NCBI RefSeq assembly: GCF_007655135.1 | Contig: NC_045131.1 | Coordinates: 3,658,001 to 3,722,000, forward strand | Source: Punica granatum | Lineage: Eukaryota; Streptophyta; Magnoliopsida; Myrtales; Lythraceae | Length of the DNA: 64,000 bases | Direction of reading: 5' to 3' | Shown: positions 22,950 to 35,096 of the stretch, in pieces | Layout: every line of letters starts with the position of its first letter | Position numbering within the stretch: the stretch's first letter is position 1 | Notes under the pieces: model-generated | The model's database searches: none | Seen by the model: the letters and a program-made list of their open reading frames with translations, nothing else | Told to the model about the DNA's origin: nothing | Translations under genes and position numbers: made by a program

Positions 22950-25900
22950 CAATTGATCCTCGCCTAAGCCAGCTATATCTCTCTCTCATTTGCGAGCAAA
23001 AACACTTTGTAGTTAAGCAAGAAGACCGGCCAGTCCTAATCTTCTAAATCGACTATGTCTCACACGTAAGCACGCATACGCGTAACTTGTGCTCTAATAC
23101 CATATTAAACTTTCACTGGGCTTATACGGATTTGAACTCATATTCACTTAAAAGTTCAAGCTAATAAGTGTTGATACTCAAACCTCATATAAACCCATGG
23201 ATATTCATTCATTTTCCCAATGTGGGACATCCTCAACACCCGCTTATGTGCAACATGTGATCTATTTCTACCTACACATTATCATGTGCCCTTAAATATC
23301 AGCTCTCAACAATTGATCTCGAGTCGGGCCCATCTTCCGTGCTCGGGTGAGGGGGGGCTAACACGGGGCAGGGGACCAACACGAGGCTTTTTTTGTCTGC
23401 TTTCAATATTGGGTCGCGTAGTGTAAGCTCACGTGGGCACGCAAAAACTTAACCCACTCTAATACCATGTAAAATTTCACCGGACCTACAAGCAATTGGG
23501 CTCATTAAGCTTTTAGGTTAGAGATGAGCTCAATTGCTTATAGGCCCAATGGATATTTTTATATGGTATTAGAGTGGGTTACGCTTTTGCACGAAAGTGA
23601 GTTCACACTATGCCAAGTCTAGTTTCGAGCCAGCCAAATTGCACCTCATCTTAGTCCGATCCAGGTGTGGTCTTATTATCAATTATCCCCCTCCTCTAGC
23701 TTGAGATAGAAGAAGTCCACCTTATGGTTAAGTCCCGAGCATGGAAGTCCAGTTCAGGCTCGTAGTCAGTTCTTGAGAGTGGGTGTTCAAGTCCACGTGG
23801 CACGTGTAAATAAAGTATCAAAGTCACACGTTACCACGTGATGGCGAGCGTTGAGACATATTGTCCCACATAAAAAAACTAAAGAGAAATCCATGAATTT
23901 ATAAGTGATTATGTATCACAACCAATCAATTCGAGCTTTTGGGTTGTGAATCCAATCGCTTATAGGCCCAGTGATATTTTACAAATATGTTCTCCGAATA
24001 AAAAAGAAAAAGCAAAAGAAGGTGTAATATGTACATTTTATCTTATGGGTACTAGCTTCACAGCTAAATATTTTACGATCACTTTTCCCTAGGAAAAATA
24101 AATATTCTTCTCATAAGTTTGATCAACATGTTGATGTGGTAAATTGATAATTTGCATCAACTTCTTATAATTTAATTGCGGTACTGAATAAGGCCTCCCC
24201 CCAACCCACCCCACCATTATGAATAAGAACTGCAACATCGAAGTTCGATATAGTCCCGGCAAGGCTATGCGTCCTTGTAATTATAATTTTATTATATATA
24301 CTCCTTCGAACTTTGGAATTAATATATTTCATGGTCTTAGATAGTCTTCCTGGTCAATGTTATTAATCGGGCTGGGCAGGTTGGGTATCCTATAATTGTT
24401 ATGATCTTGATCCTACCCACACATACTCGATTCTTAAATTTTTAACAATCTACTCTTATGTATAGAATCTCAGTTGTACGTGTATTTTGTGATATATCAA
24501 AGGTCTCACATACTCATTTAAAAGTTATTCTTTTGTTTCCTTGCAGGGGATTGTAGAATCAACATCTTCCCATGCGTTTAGAAAAAATTGTAGGGGCCAA
24601 TTTAATAACGTATAAATAATTTTTAAAAAAAAATTTGCCGGCGATAACGTAAACATATGCGACACTGACAGTTTGTATAAGTTGGAGTTGTCTCCAGAAG
24701 TTAATTAAAGGGGAGTTATATGTTTAGCATCCATGGCCAACAAATTTCTAAAATCTAAATTGTGTCTATATATAAAAAAATACATATGGTTAGTTAATAA
24801 CTTAATACATTTCAAGAAAAATAGAAAGATACATTTTTCCATTATATGCATATATATACATCATAATTTCAAGGGTTCGTCTATCCTATGCTCTAAGGGC
24901 ATAAAATAAATAATCATCCACTAACATGGAAAACACCTATATTTACCATTACTTGGCAAACACAAATTGATATAACCATCAAATAATTGATATTCATCTC
25001 ACATATATGTCGAGCCCTCAAGTACAACTCACCCCGGTAACAATCATTGGATCTCGATACCATGAATATACATACCATGCGATGTAATCCGGATTCGATA
25101 TTAATTCGGATCCAGAAAGTGAATACTTGCAAAGAAGGAAAAGGAAAGAGGAAAAAAGACCTTCCGGGAAGTTTTTCCTCCTTTCATCATATTAGGGAAA
25201 AAGAAACAGGAAAAAAGACACCTCCCAAGTGGCCGGTTTGACATTTCCACAACATATATATATATATATATAATACATTCATTTAGGTAGGGTTTTTTTA
25301 AAGGTTTACAAGGAATTTCAAATAATTTGTAAGTTTCTTTGTATTCGTCTGGTCCCCTAATTATTTACGAATCCAACCTCCTATTTGTCTGCGGCCCTTT
25401 TTGCGTAAAAGGGCAAGCCCTGTTTTGGAAAAGTAAGTGGTTGATCGCCTTTTTCTTTTTTTTTTTCTTTTTTTTGTGATGGACCTGTGATTTAGGTTTA
25501 GGGCTGGAGCAAATAAGAAGTTGTATACGTAAATTGTTAGGGAAGATGATTAGTACTTATGACGAGGTGAAAAGGAATTAATAAGTTTATTTCAATTAGT
25601 AACTTTTTATATCACGTGACGAGATTTGATAGTAAAAAATAACCTTTCGCTTGATATTGGGAAGGTGTCCTTTTGATGGCTCCGTGAAAGGAGGAACCTT
25701 CCAAAAGGGCTTACAGCTAGTAAGCGATCGATCCTCCCTTTGTTCATTTATGAAACAAACAAATGATTTGGTCAAAAAAGTGGATGTCAAGAGGACATTC
25801 AGTCAACATTCAGCAGAAGAACGATCATATCAATGGAGTATTAGCTGGACAGAAGATGATGAACATCAACGCAAACACAACGAAAGGGACCGATGACTTG

Positions 25901-27270
25901 GTCTTGGAAAAGCCCGAGTCGACCGTGATCATATACATAATGCGATATCTCTAGCTGTAGAAATTCTGGCATATATATTACGCGCTACAAGCATGAAATA
26001 TATATGAAAGGTCAACGTTTATGTGTACCATGTACGATATATACTGACATGTAAGATGTGCCATACACACTTACATACCATGTTTAGGTCGAAATAAGAT
26101 AATTGTAGCAGTTAGTGATGATTTGATTAATGATCAAGTAATTTAAAGGAACACGGGGTCTCTCTTGGTCCCATGTCACAGAAATTTCCACCGTCGCCTC
26201 CGCCGTCCAAATGCATGTCGGCTCCACCCCCACACACTTCTTAAGGAAGGAAAACCTCATAATTTTTTCCACGAAATTTCCCGGGAATAAAAAAAGAACA
26301 CAAAAGAAAAATCATTCCAACCAAATCCGAAGTTTGCATCCTCCATTCTCTTCTAGAGAGACCTTTTTTCTCTTTTTTTTCCCCTTCTTTAATTAAGAAT
26401 CGTTACCATGGGTATAATAAAGCAAAAATAAAAGCTGAATAAATTGATATGAAAAATCTCGCGAGTAAAAATTAAGTGCTTAAAAAATTGATTAAGCAAT
26501 TAATTAGTTAAGGAAAGAAATTTATAGAAAGAATAGATGATGATAAGAATGAGAAGAAGTTTTGTGAGAGAATAAACAATACTGATAAATGAAAAATGAC
26601 TTATTTCATTAAGTCAAAATTTTCTATATTCATTAAGTGATTTTTTTGTTTAATGATTAAGTAGTTTAGACTCTCATCTCTCATTTTTTCCACTTTCTTA
26701 GATTTATTTTCTCTTATAACTAATTTATAATTAACTTTTAAGTATTTATTAAATTAACTTAAAACAAACACAACCTAAATCTCTTAATTTCTTTTTTCGG
26801 TTACGAAAGAGCCCAATGCCCAGTACAATAAAAGAGAAATTCTAAATAATTAGTAAAGGGACATGGATAGTCCAACTAAGTATCGAATTTACAAATTTTA
26901 AGTCAATGGACAATGGCGCATGCCACTGCGCTACACTTTTTTTTTTATCTAAATCTCTTAATTTTTTAAGGATGATAATTGTGAATGCATCGCATCTAAT
27001 TTCAGAATTGGTTGGATGCTCTCTAGCATTGACTCCGAGGAGACTTGGAAAAAATGGTGAATAAATTCAAAATGGAGAAAAGCCAACTCATGTGAGCCTT
27101 TTTACTATATGAAAAGGAGAACTCTCTCTGGCAATACAACAGACCAAACGATCTCGCAGTGTGCCATCTTTTCCACATGATACTTCCTCTTTGTTTCGTC
27201 TCCCTCTCTTCTCCTTAATTCTGCAGATTAGTCGATCTTCACGTCAAACACCGGTGTTCGTCGCCCTCCA
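22950..27270. other. Non-coding upstream part of unit C
   Basis: No gene is seen. Repeat-unit sequence is interrupted at about 23046-23990 by an unclassified insertion. Its pieces look like a common plant repeat (recurring TCTAATACCAT and TATAGGCCCAATGG words). The open frames here are short and are not kept in unit A. Confidence 0.5.
23441..23593. repeat. Inverted repeat (foldback) of ~65-bp arms
   Basis: The left arm GCAAAAACTTAACCCACTCT...CAAGCAATTGGGCTCAT and the right arm ATGAGCTCAATTGCTTATAGG...GTGGGTTACGCTTTTGC are near-complements with a short central loop. It could be a small foldback MITE or part of a larger element's ends. Confidence 0.75.
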
Positions 27271-27345
27271 TAAACGTATATACGCGCTATATACATGGTT
27301 ATCTTCTGTAAGAGCTTTGTCATCGATGATGTCGCAGATGGGGGA

Positions 27346-29629
27346 ATGAGGAAGAAGAAGGCAGCGGATGAGGTGTGCACTTGATGATTTCTTAACTTGT
27401 TGATATATATACCCTCTTCCGCCGATTATATATATGTTATATCTGGGCATCATTGGATGTATATGGGTCACTTGTTCGTATCAAAGAGATTTCAAATTAA
27501 ATCCGTTGTTTGATGGAGTTTTGTTTGAATATGGCAGCGCCAATCAACCAAAATTGGAAGCAAGAACAATGCCACCGATGGCAGAAACAAGAAGAATGTC
27601 CCTGTGGTGGCGAAGGAACCTAAGGTTGCTCCAGTCGAGCCAATGGCAAAAGTAGTAAAAGCAAGTGATGGTACGTGAAACCCCATCTCCGTATTCAATT
27701 TAATTTGTATGCAGTCTAGTATTTGGTTTCTCGGAATCAAGTTAACGCGCTGAAATATAGGTCACCGACATATATGTTCTCTTTGCAACAGAACATTTAT
27801 CCTTGCTTTGTTATTTACTTGTTCTGTAACAGGCACCCGAACTAAGGGGAGGGCTGATCATGACCATGGGGCCTCTGCAATTGCCCCAGCACCACCTCAT
27901 GGTACGGACATACCGTTGGCCAAGCATAGCGCAACAAGTCAGCCGCCGCCATCACCACTGCTGCCACAGGCTGTCAACCAGATGGTTCAATGGCCGGATT
28001 CAAATCCAGATGATTATAAGCAGCTTCTCGATAGTTCTCCTTCGCTTCAGGCTCGTTCTAAAGTTAGCAGCCTCCAACTCGTGAAAGGGAGTGGGGGCAA
28101 CGACCATAACAGCAAGAAATTGCTCGACAAGTTGGACTCCTGGCTCCGGAAGCGCGAGCGGAATGACCTTAAGGTGGACACAATTAATTAATTTCCCTGG
28201 CCGTATTCCAAATCGATAACTGGCTTTATGAAGGCACGACATTTCCTTTTTTGATAGATTGATTCAGATTGAAGGACGTAAACTCCGTTCATTTTATGTG
28301 ATTGCTTCGTACGCAGAGTACAAGCGTGCTGGTCTTGAAGATGACATTGCACTGCGAAGGCTGCGTCCGCAAAATCCGGCAAGCTCTGAAGAAGTTTGGA
28401 GGTAAGTTATCATACATAGGCTTTTATGCTGCCTTAATGCGGAGACAATCATATACACCAACAGTCATAATTATTTCTACTCAGGAGTCGAGGATTTTGC
28501 CTTCGATGCGGACAGAGATCTAGTGGCTGTATTGGGCGCCGTCAACGAGGAGAAACTCGTTTGGCACCTGGAGCGGGACCTGAAGAAAGAGATCACTGTG
28601 GTTCTTTCAGCGAAAACGACCAACAACAAGGAAGCTGCAGTGCCGGCTGCTGATGGTAGGAACAAGAAGAAGCCAGACGTTGCCGTTCATAAGCGCAGCA
28701 GTAAGAAGGCCAAGGAGGGCGCTGCTGGTACCGGCCAAGAGGTGGACCCATTAACTCCGCCAGTGGCCGTGAAAACAGACGAGAAAAAGACCAAACCACG
28801 CTGCTCACCTGCTGTAAGTGCCGGAGCAGGAGGGGAGGGGGAGCCGGACAGGGCCGACATGGACATGCCTTTAGTCCGTGAGGTGCATTCATCTTTTCAA
28901 CTGATGATTAATTTGCCCTGTCCACATATTTTCGCGTGTCCACCGATGCTGACTTCGATTTTATATGTGGATGTTTGCAGACTACCAGCACGCTGAACTT
29001 GAGAATCAAAGTGCATTGTGATGGCTGCATTGAGAAGATTCGCGAAGCCATTAAGCAATTCAAAGGTATAAGATCCTCCGATCATTAATCATTCGATTCA
29101 CCGACATTTTGATATATATAATATGAGTTAATTAGTATCTAATATTGCAGAAGCTGTCGACTCGGTCGACCTACAGGTGAGCAGCGACCTTGTGACAGTG
29201 ATGGTGGCGGTGGAGGGGAGAGTGGACATGAGAGACCTCATCCTTTACCTCAGCAACATCTTGAAGCACGAGGTGGAGGTGGAAGTTACTAGAAAAAGCA
29301 CCGGTGCACCGGTCGATGAGAAACACTGCATCAAGCCACCTGTCGACCTGGAGAACAAGTACAAGAAGGGTCATCCGGTAGCCAGTTGTGCTGGTATACA
29401 GGGTTGCGTCAAGCGAATAACTCCAGCAACTCCGCTGCCGATCTATGTGAAGGACATCAACGGGAGAGCGAGTGAGAGTGTGCCGGTGACAAATAATCCG
29501 AGCAGCTACGGCGTACATTATTATGGTAACAGTGGCGCCAACCACCTCTTACCTCAGAATCTGGGCACGTTCATGGGAAATCTCGACATGTTCAACGAGG
29601 AGAATCCTCATGCTTGCTCCATCATGTGA
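27346..29629 (+). CDS. Type I HIPP with two HMA domains, intact copy
   Basis: Seven exons: 27346-27372, 27538-27670, 27833-28173, 28317-28401, 28485-28882, 28981-29065 and 29151-29629. All have GT-AG borders and close in frame to 515 residues. Residues 1-167 are a Lys/Pro/Ser-rich region with no domain I recognize. HMA domain 1 (about 168-235) has H-CEGC at Cys180/Cys183. A basic linker follows. HMA domain 2 (about 329-395) has H-CDGC at Cys341/Cys344. The C-terminal Tyr/Asn/His region ends in CSIM, a farnesylation CaaX box. The protein should bind soft metal ions and attach to membranes or nuclei as other HIPPs do. It is longer than most HIPPs because of the N-terminal extension. The exon pairs around each HMA core (85 nt, phase 0 to phase 1) are alike in the two domains and in the type II gene, pointing to an old internal duplication. 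Start ATG was chosen by match to unit A. Confidence 0.88.
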
Positions 29630-31004
29630 AGTTTGTCTGAATTTCTCCTGGCACTGTTTTCATCTACTGATGAAAACTGGATGGTGAAGGGACTGAGCAA
29701 AGTGCCTGCCCGAGAGATTTCCATTTCATCAAAGTTCCATAGAAAAGAAACAAAGAAGGTTTTCGATTATATGTCGTGTCGTGTCGGTGATTGGTTGGTT
29801 CACGGATTTCATTTTCGGTTATTTGGGAGCTACGGCTGCTCTGGCAGTTGAGTTTAGGTACATAATGTGGTGATGCTGGGATCATCCCAAAATTTAGAAT
29901 TTCCTTCTTGTAAGCATTCACTTTCTGGATTCTAATATACATCGCATGGTATATATTTAGGGAGTGTTTAGAGTCAGGAGGCTCATAAAAGGTGAGTTTT
30001 TAAGATCATCTAAAAAATAACAAGATTCTCTTGTTATTTATCAAGGAACTCATTATTCAGTATGAGTTTTGTTGTATTCAAATAATAAGTTTCTTATTAT
30101 TTAGCATGTAATATTCAAAAATAATAATTTTCTTATTAAATAAGAAGTGTCTTGCTATTTAACAAGTTTCTTATGATTTCGTTACCGACAATTGTCCAAC
30201 ACGTGATGACCTGGTGCTCTATAATTGATCCCTTTTAAGGAGCCTCATGAAGAAAGTTAATTCCATTTATTTATGGTAGCGAGATGTAATGATTGTTACC
30301 GGGTGGATTGTAACGAGGGCTCAACATACAAGTAAGATGAATATCAATTTTTTTTATGGTTATAATATGGAAGTTGCAATTGCATAAGTATCGATCTCCA
30401 TACATTCAGATCCGAGCAAAGGAAATCCATACTCGTGTCATGGAAGCCTCGTTGAATCATGTATTATAAGCTATCGGCATGTCATAATCAAATCTCGTGA
30501 ACGCATTCCCCGCTTAATGTCACAATGATCATGATGCGCGTAACCTAGGCAAATGTGCATATGTTCAAATGGTAATGCAACTAATCAAGCAATGGCAGCT
30601 CCAAATACTAACATAGCGTTAGGTAATGAAGTTAAGTTTAATTTAATTTGATTTAGTTTGATTTGAAATATGAAGACAAAAATAATTGAGAAAAGTGTGT
30701 GAGAGAATTTAAAAAATAAGATATAAAAGTAATGATTGTGTTGGTGAATTGAGGAAAAAATGTTAAAATTGATGAAAAATATTGAATAGTTGGGATAATT
30801 TAATATTAAAAATTAATTTGTAATGATAGATAAGAAAAAAAATATGAGAGAGAATTAAAATAATGATGATACTGTTGAATTGAATGAAAAGTAAAGTAAA
30901 GTAAAGTTGAGTAAAATCAAATTTTGTTACCAAATATAACATAAATCTTGATAAACATGTCAATTAGCACCTTGACCTCTCCTCAATCTCAATTTAATGG
31001 GAAA
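29630..31004. other. Intergenic DNA after the HIPP array
   Basis: No gene is seen. The first ~300 bp is probably 3' UTR or repeat flank. 30620-30945 is another copy of the AT-rich MITE-like family (GAATTGAGGAAAAAATG, AAGTAAAGTTGAGTAAAATC). Confidence 0.5.
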
Positions 31005-31129
31005 TACTAACATGATCTCATGTTATGTGAGACGGAGCCATCACAGCCATTCATACACAGGACCCAAGTGGAATTCACGCATAGTGAATGGCTGAGATCT
31101 CCATGTCACATGACATAAGGCCATGATAG
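31005..31129. mobile_element. Small foldback element with ~47-bp arms
   Basis: The left arm (CATGATCTCATGTTATGTGA...CAGCCATTCA) is matched in inverse by the right arm (TGAATGGCTGAGATCTCCATG...CATGATAG) across a ~30-bp centre. Size and symmetry fit a MITE. No target duplication was resolved. Confidence 0.6.
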
Positions 31130-31900
31130 CAGCACTGCAATTTAATATAATGGTTGGCTTTGGGGTTGGCGGATTTTGCCGACGCCATAGAAGAGTCAGG
31201 AAGTCAACGGATTTGAAGTCGAAAGTCTATGGAAAATTCAATCGGACCGTCCGTACGGACCGGACAACCTTCCTGGTCCATTCTAACATGTCAGGACCTA
31301 GCTGTTCTCTCCGCCCCCACAGAGGACCATACGTATTGAACCCATCTGCCGGAAGACTGCATGACCATTTTGAAATCGTTACGCTCAAAGAGCGCGGGCG
31401 GTTCTTATGGGACTTATGTTGGCACATTTCGAAATCGATACGCTCACGGCACACATCCGGTTGTCATAGGACTTGTGTCGGCACCACACCACTAAATCGG
31501 AAGAACTAACTTTTCTTCCTCCACGCTCGATGCTAGGTTCATGCTGGAACCTCATGCGCTGGCCTTCCAATGCACACCAGCGAACTTCGATGGGTTTATC
31601 GCATTCACTGAAGTTTTCAGTTGCATCTTGGTAAATAGATCGGCAGCAAAAGAATATTCCGTTATTCGATAAGGGAAAGTTCCATTATGGTATCTACATG
31701 TAATTTCACCCAAAAAAAATTCTGCACGTGACATAACTCGATGGAAAAATGGTATCCAAAGTGGACCGCGTCCAGCATATGTTCGCAGAGACAGATGAAA
31801 TGGCCATTCAAACGTTGGCATTAATGTCCACAGTCACGTGTCCCATGCGGCGAAATTTCATTCCCCTTTCCTTTATCAAATTCCTTATCCCTCCCCCTTC
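31130..31900. other. Upstream region of the SAUR gene
   Basis: Open frames occur on both strands (31123-31509 and 31552-31821) but have no recognizable domain and overlap each other. I treat this as intergenic DNA and the distal promoter. Confidence 0.45.
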
Positions 31901-31904
31901 CTTC

Positions 31905-31914
31905 CATTATAAGT
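31905..31914 (+). promoter_or_regulatory. TATA-like box of the plus-strand SAUR gene
   Basis: CATTATAAGT lies about 90 bp before the start codon at 32001, the usual spacing for an intronless SAUR gene with a short leader. Confidence 0.5.
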
Positions 31915-32000
31915 CCTCCCATGGATTTCTCAGAATAGTAACCATAACAAGTCTTCTTACAAAAAAAAAAAACTAATCGAATTGAGTCGAATTGTAGAGC

Positions 32001-32396
32001 ATGTCTGTTGGGAAGAGCTGTGAAACAAAGAGCGAGGGATCCTCCGTGAAGCTCAGGCCCTTCATCCGGAAGCTGCAGAGGGGTCTCCTGCTGAATTTAT
32101 CCCCGGAGCGGAGCGAAACCAAGCAGCTCCCTGCACTGCCCGATGATGTCCCGGAAGGGCATTTTGTTGTTCTTGCAACGGAGGGGGGAGAAGCGGAGAG
32201 GTTTGTTGTTGCACTGGGATATCTCACCGAACCGGCATTTCTGCGGTTACTGGAGAAGGCTAAAGAGGAGTACAGGTTTGAGCAGAAGGGAGCTCTCACA
32301 GTCCCCTGTCGGCCCCAGGAGCTGCAGAGGATCCTGCAACGCCGGAGGAGAAAGCTGGTAACTGCGCGGTGTGCGTGCCTTGTAATGCTCCGATAA
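32001..32396 (+). CDS. SAUR-family auxin-responsive protein
   Basis: Intronless 131-residue ORF typical of SMALL AUXIN UP RNA proteins. The SAUR domain spans about residues 48-116: DVPEGHFVVLA, then RFVVALGYLTEPAFLRLLEKA, a Phe/Tyr-Arg-Phe-Glu-Gln segment, and GALTVPC before the terminal helix. SAURs inhibit PP2C-D phosphatases and so raise plasma-membrane proton pump activity and cell expansion. Basic N- and C-terminal tails flank the domain. No introns, a short leader and a nearby TATA are as expected for the family. No auxin-response element was searched for exhaustively. It is only distantly like the second SAUR in the window (43161-43550), so the two are not a recent tandem pair. Confidence 0.9.
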   Translation: MSVGKSCETKSEGSSVKLRPFIRKLQRGLLLNLSPERSETKQLPALPDDVPEGHFVVLATEGGEAERFVVALGYLTEPAFLRLLEKAKEEYRFEQKGALTVPCRPQELQRILQRRRRKLVTARCACLVMLR

Positions 32397-32899
32397 TCGA
32401 CAGTTTCTGATGTGTACTCACAGTGATATGAATATATTTGGTTAACTTAGTTTCCTCGTATTTGTTCATTCTTTGCCATGGATTTATCCCTCTTAAACAT
32501 TCCGACACAGCATCAGATGCTTTGTTGTTTGTTGACATTATGAACTTGTTGAATATCGCAACTACACTGACGGTGGTGATGACTCACTCTCGAACTCGAC
32601 ACAGTGGAAGAGAAGACAAAGAATACAGTGAAGAAGATGTTACTGCTGGATTGAATTTCAAAGTTCAGACTGTGATTCAACATCCTTGCACCTTATTTTC
32701 GTCATTCAAAAATCGAAACCGGAAGCTTTTCTTTTGGTCTAGCAGGGGGAAGCGCATCCGGCTTCACAACTCTGTATCAAGCTTCATACGTGCTGCCTGT
32801 CCTATTCCATTCTCCTTAAAAGTCACCTAACATGATTGTATTAGTAAATATACTACTGCGAGGGTGCTTATACTAGTAGCGCATGAATGAATGTATATG
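32397..32899. other. Spacer between convergent SAUR and lumen-protein genes
   Basis: Probably 3' UTRs of the two convergent genes. A 130-codon open frame (32438-32830) shows no recognizable domain and low coding quality, so I do not call it a gene. Confidence 0.5.
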
Positions 32900-34497
32900 C
32901 TATTTTACGTCCGAACAGTTGTTGGGTCCCACCGGCTCTCTCAAGCAACTCGATATTGCCATCACAGCTGCCTCAATAGATGCATCTTCGCCCTGTTTCA
33001 TCCCATCAAACTTCCGTAACTTCCGTCTTATTTTCCTTGGTATATTAGAATGAGATTTCAGCAGGGGAGGGAAAGAAATGACATTACCTTCTCTTTCCAG
33101 TAGAAGAAGTTGCCGTATTTCCCTGCCAAACGACTCCAGAAGCTCCGTGGAATGTCTAGATCGACTGAAGCCCCCACATTAAAGTTTAATATGTTGCCTG
33201 TTATGAGGGAGAATACTATTGATCAACATTAATCTATTGACGATCGAGCAAGAAACAAAGAAACAGATAATCTGAACTAATGTGCTTTACCAAAGGTGGG
33301 ATCTGCAACAAAGACAATGGTCCGATCATCTACATTCCAGAAATCTCTAATTGCTAATCCTGCAAGTAAATTGTAACGCCAATCAATATTCTATAAATTT
33401 TCAAGAACTTGCTGATGTGAGATCATTAACATGACATTAAGAGATTGAAGATCTTGCATTTGTAGCATACCGGGTGTGTCGGGATAATTCTGGGCTAGGA
33501 CTCTAAGCTTGAACCCGGTGTCTCTTTCAATGTCAGCAATCTCCTGGGCTATTCTTCTTTCCTGCGGATAAATTAATAATCACGGGGCTCAAATTCTTAA
33601 AAACATCATGTATACTTAAATCTGAGCTCCGAATTTTATGAAAGAGTTGTCCTCTAATGCGTCTAAGAGTAAATTTCCTTGAGAATGCCATAAATTTCTT
33701 CTCCATGTTCTTGCAGATAATTACAATGGTCCCATTAGGAAAAGGAGATTCGATAGACTTACCTGACCGTCGGAGAGGAATCCAGCGACATCAATAACGG
33801 GAGTGAACTCTCTGGGCAGCAGCTCAGGCTTGTTTACTCCTGACTTCGCAGCCTCAGCATTCCCGACTCCTGCAAAACATGCAGCATCTTTCATTTCAAG
33901 CCCACTTCGTGTTCCATAGGATAAACACGAGTCTTGAATTATAACTATCACGACCACAGCAATCTGATGTAGTAGTTCCAGACATATAAATGAACGGACA
34001 CATACAGGCACCCTAAGGCCACAGTAGTGGAATGGACAGAATCTGAACGTTCCTATATTTATATACATATTCCTTGGTACTAAATGTGACATAACATCAT
34101 AATCTCATCCTAATCAAAGCCTCATACTTCAGACGTTCTCCCTTATTTCACCTGGTCCACGTCTCACCTCATAAGACCAGTCATGTTGTTCCGGGATCAT
34201 GACTCCGGCATTGCTCATAACCATAGAGAAGCTACTGAAAGCTTATTGAAAATTCAGAAGACCGTTACCGGTGAGTGCAAGCCCCAATGCCAGTGTTCCC
34301 GAGAGAAGGAAGTTGAAGGACTTTGAACGGAGATCAGAGAGGAGGCAACTGAAGTTGGTCAGTCTACTGTGGACTGAACTCGAAGAGGCCGGAAAGGACA
34401 GCTGCGATGGTGCCAGGACGGGTTCTGCAGTTGCAGAGGAGAGGAGCTTAGCAAATGCAAGGGAGGAGGAAGAAGATGGAAGCCTCAAAAATGCCAT
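32900..34497 (-). CDS. Thylakoid lumen 15-kDa protein, TPM-domain family
   Basis: Six exons on the minus strand: 34497-34269, 33869-33763, 33561-33471, 33359-33291, 33197-33088 and 32992-32900. They close in frame to 232 residues. Residues 1-60 are Ser-rich like a chloroplast transit peptide. A hydrophobic lumen-targeting segment (SFNFLLSGTLALGLALTG) ends at a likely cleavage site after NAEA (about residue 82). The mature part has the TPM-type sequence KPELLPREFTPVIDVAGFLS, then DIERDTGFKLRVLAQNYPDT, DFWNVDDRTIVFVADP and SFWSRLAGKYGNFFYWKEK. This matches the plant thylakoid lumenal 15.0 kDa protein 2 group (Arabidopsis At5g52970), a relative of the photosystem II repair phosphatase TLP18.3. 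No twin-arginine is seen before the hydrophobic core, so Sec-type transfer is more likely than Tat. Biochemical role is unproven in the family. Confidence 0.9.
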
Positions 34498-35096
34498 TCT
34501 TTCGCTTTCTGCGGTCAGTGGAGGGACACAGCAGTGCTTGGTTTGGATAAGGCGACGGCTGTGGGTACTTTTGCTCTATGTGGCGCCATCGTTTTCTTTC
34601 ATTTCAAGGTGAAATTATTAGACACGTTGAACACCAATGTCATACGTAATTCGACCAATCATAACTAATCATGGAGCTCAAATAGTACAGTTACGACACA
34701 CTTTTCTCACGTGACAAATCCCAGTCATTAGTTATTGAAAATATAGCCACCTGATGCGTCACGATTTCCATTAATTTTGTGGCATCAACCACCGTTGGAA
34801 GTACATTGACCGCCCTAATAATTATTTGGTAAAGTCGAAAAAAATTCAACAGCTCAAGATAGTTGGGATCATGTGCACTGGTTCCATTCCATCGTGCTTA
34901 CGTTCCATCATACGGAACAAAGTGATACCGACAATATCAATCAAATGCTTCTACAGCTCAAAATAGTCGATATCACAAAAGCGAACTGGGGACCGTAGTT
35001 CACATGGTTCCTAAGATAATCTCAAAAGCAGGTAAGAGATGACATGGTTCTGATTCCCATTTTGCAACAACATTTCATTTGTGCTATGAGATAACT
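34498..35096. other. Intergenic region upstream of the lumen-protein gene and downstream of ESSS
   Basis: Contains the promoter of the minus-strand lumen-protein gene and the 3' end of the minus-strand ESSS gene. No further gene is seen. Confidence 0.5.

Larger units (their letters stand above)
22665..29640. repeat. Segmental repeat unit C of the HIPP array
   Basis: 22665-25400 matches 7126-9170 of unit A, interrupted by a different insertion at about 23046-23990. 25650-27380 matches the promoter side of units A and B. The genic part is one complete type I HIPP. No type II gene follows. Confidence 0.85.

Noticed and set aside
31123..31509. 128-codon frame upstream of the SAUR gene
   Set aside because: Overlapping opposite-strand frames of similar length and no family signature.
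32438..32830. 130-codon frame between SAUR and lumen-protein genes
   Set aside because: No recognizable motif, and the position fits 3' UTR sequence of convergent genes.
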